From Bacteriovorax sp. PP10 (GTDB lineage: Bacteria; Bdellovibrionota; Bacteriovoracia; Bacteriovoracales; Bacteriovoracaceae), in NCBI RefSeq assembly GCF_035013165.1, contig NZ_JAYGJQ010000002.1, positions 558,001-622,000 on the forward strand: a stretch of 64,000 nucleotides of DNA, given 5' to 3'. The notes below the pieces were generated by a model. It saw only the letters and a list, made by a program, of their open reading frames with translations, searched no databases and was not told the DNA's origin. The translations under genes were made by a program, and so were the position numbers. Below are positions 63,150 to 64,000 of this stretch, piece after piece; within the stretch, counting starts at the first letter, position 1; the number at the start of each line of letters is the position of its first letter.

Positions 63150-63941
63150 ATGAAAACTACCATTTTTTCGTTCTGCGCTCTTCTTGTATTATCTTTTAAC
63201 TCTGCATCCGCGAGGACAGTTGTTATTAGTGATATCGACGACACAATCAAAATGACAGGTGTTTTAAATAACAAACTTCATGTTGGATTTAACGGACTAT
63301 TTAGTAAAAGAGCATTCGCTGGAATGAGCGAGTTGTATCATGAGTATCACGATAGAGGGTACGGTATTTATTATGTAAGTGGATCTCCTAAGATGATCGA
63401 TTGTCGCATTGAAGACTTCCTGGTTGAAAAAGACTTTCCTCAAGCAGATCAAAGATTCTTAAAAGATAAAATCAGCAGCGATACATATAAATTTAAAATG
63501 GAATCGATTAGAAATGTTATCGCCAAAGAAAATCCAACAAGCCTTATTCTAATTGGTGATGATACGGAACACGATCCAGATGTTTATAATGATATTTCAA
63601 AAGAGTATCCTGGATTAGTAGAGGCCATCTATATCCGTGCAGTTCAAGATGCAAAATTGCCAGTAAGTACATTGATGAGAAATTTCTTTTCTTCAGTTGA
63701 AATCGCCGCTAATGAAATGATCAGAGGTGAGTTGGATTATAAAGGATTAGATAATGTTGCTAATGGCTTTGTTGAACAAACTAAGGACAGTGGAATTCAG
63801 TTAGATGACTTCTACTGCCCAAAATCTGGAAGAGATGAAATTAATAATTTAATGTCACATAGCAAATTATCAGATACAAAAATTGTTAAGCTTTTATTGC
63901 GCGTTCAAAATAAAATCATGAAGACGTGTAAAGACAGATAA
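63150..63941 (+). CDS. Secreted App1-like phosphatidate phosphatase (HAD-like)
   Basis: 263 residues from ATG 63150 (AAGGA at 63138-63142); a longer start at 63090 would hide the signal peptide. Signal peptide to ASA (about residue 21). HAD-type motif I is D28-I-D-D-T (SDIDDTIK), followed by YVSGSPKMI and LIGDDTEHDP, fitting the DUF2183/App1 catalytic domain, whose yeast member is a phosphatidate phosphatase. Secreted, so possibly acting on membrane lipids outside the cytoplasm. Confidence 0.82.
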   Translation: MKTTIFSFCALLVLSFNSASARTVVISDIDDTIKMTGVLNNKLHVGFNGLFSKRAFAGMSELYHEYHDRGYGIYYVSGSPKMIDCRIEDFLVEKDFPQADQRFLKDKISSDTYKFKMESIRNVIAKENPTSLILIGDDTEHDPDVYNDISKEYPGLVEAIYIRAVQDAKLPVSTLMRNFFSSVEIAANEMIRGELDYKGLDNVANGFVEQTKDSGIQLDDFYCPKSGRDEINNLMSHSKLSDTKIVKLLLRVQNKIMKTCKDR

Positions 63942-64000
63942 TTATTTTGTAAGGTGATCTGGCGTAAACGATAACGGCATTAAGTCTGAAAACTTCATGA

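Overview
The window looks like a chromosomal segment of a Gram-negative bacterium with an outer membrane, AT-rich (visibly well above half A+T) and densely coded. I think it belongs to the Bdellovibrionota, most likely the Bacteriovorax/Peredibacter side. That rests on overall gene style and content: many short secreted proteins and lipoproteins, LPS export genes beside rpoN, a PIN-PhoH protein, a PilZ protein, two chemoreceptors, wall-active enzymes, and a giant surface lipoprotein built from phage tail-fibre-like repeats. No rRNA or marker comparison was possible, so the placement is inference. I see no prophage, insertion sequence, CRISPR array or replication origin.

Layout. 0.3-1.7 kb: ZIP metal transporter and Dps. 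1.7-7.2 kb: a YiiX-like cysteine hydrolase lipoprotein, a small secreted protein, an RDD membrane protein and MutS. 7.3-11.0 kb: a fused LptC-LptA-like protein, LptB, RpoN and HPF. 11.0-14.1 kb: a UshA-type nucleotidase and a secreted zincin. 14.1-19.1 kb: ClpS-ClpA, a histone H1-like protein and MiaB. 19.2-22.1 kb: beta-barrel protein, aminopeptidase-like lipoprotein, GshB and a small membrane protein. 22.1-25.1 kb: chemoreceptor with a solo secreted Cache-like protein, then a lipoprotein. 25.3-31.6 kb: a diverged sigma-like/anti-sigma-like pair, a TonB-like protein, a degenerate sensor kinase and a 933-residue orphan. 31.9-38.6 kb: acidic protein, RsmD, aminotransferase, lipoprotein plus outer-membrane protein, PIN-PhoH and PilZ. 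38.8-50.2 kb: the surface cassette. 50.4-59.5 kb: ClpP-ClpX, chemoreceptor, Lon and an HD-domain protein. 59.5-63.9 kb: small secreted protein, tRNA-Val, beta-barrel protein, MarC, L,D-transpeptidase and an App1-type phosphatase.

Themes. All the main ATP-dependent proteolysis genes ClpS/ClpA, ClpP/ClpX and Lon lie within about 44 kb. Envelope building is strongly represented (LPS transport, wall hydrolase and transpeptidase, several barrels and lipoproteins). Signalling is represented by chemoreceptors, PilZ, a receiver-like/HD protein and the sigma-like module.

The strongest candidates for something undescribed are: (1) the 38.8-50.2 kb cassette, combining a 1929-residue tail-fibre-like lipoprotein with exact 768-bp internal periodicity, two tandemly duplicated 14-repeat propeller-like secreted proteins whose duplication scar is still readable, and an outer-membrane protein; (2) the 25.3-28.8 kb module, in which a divergent sigma/anti-sigma-like pair shares a promoter block with a membrane pseudokinase; (3) two strong RNA hairpins that bury a Shine-Dalgarno sequence, one in the lon leader next to a five-codon minicistron and one before the lipoprotein gene at 34477; and (4) an LptC-LptA fusion in the LPS export operon.
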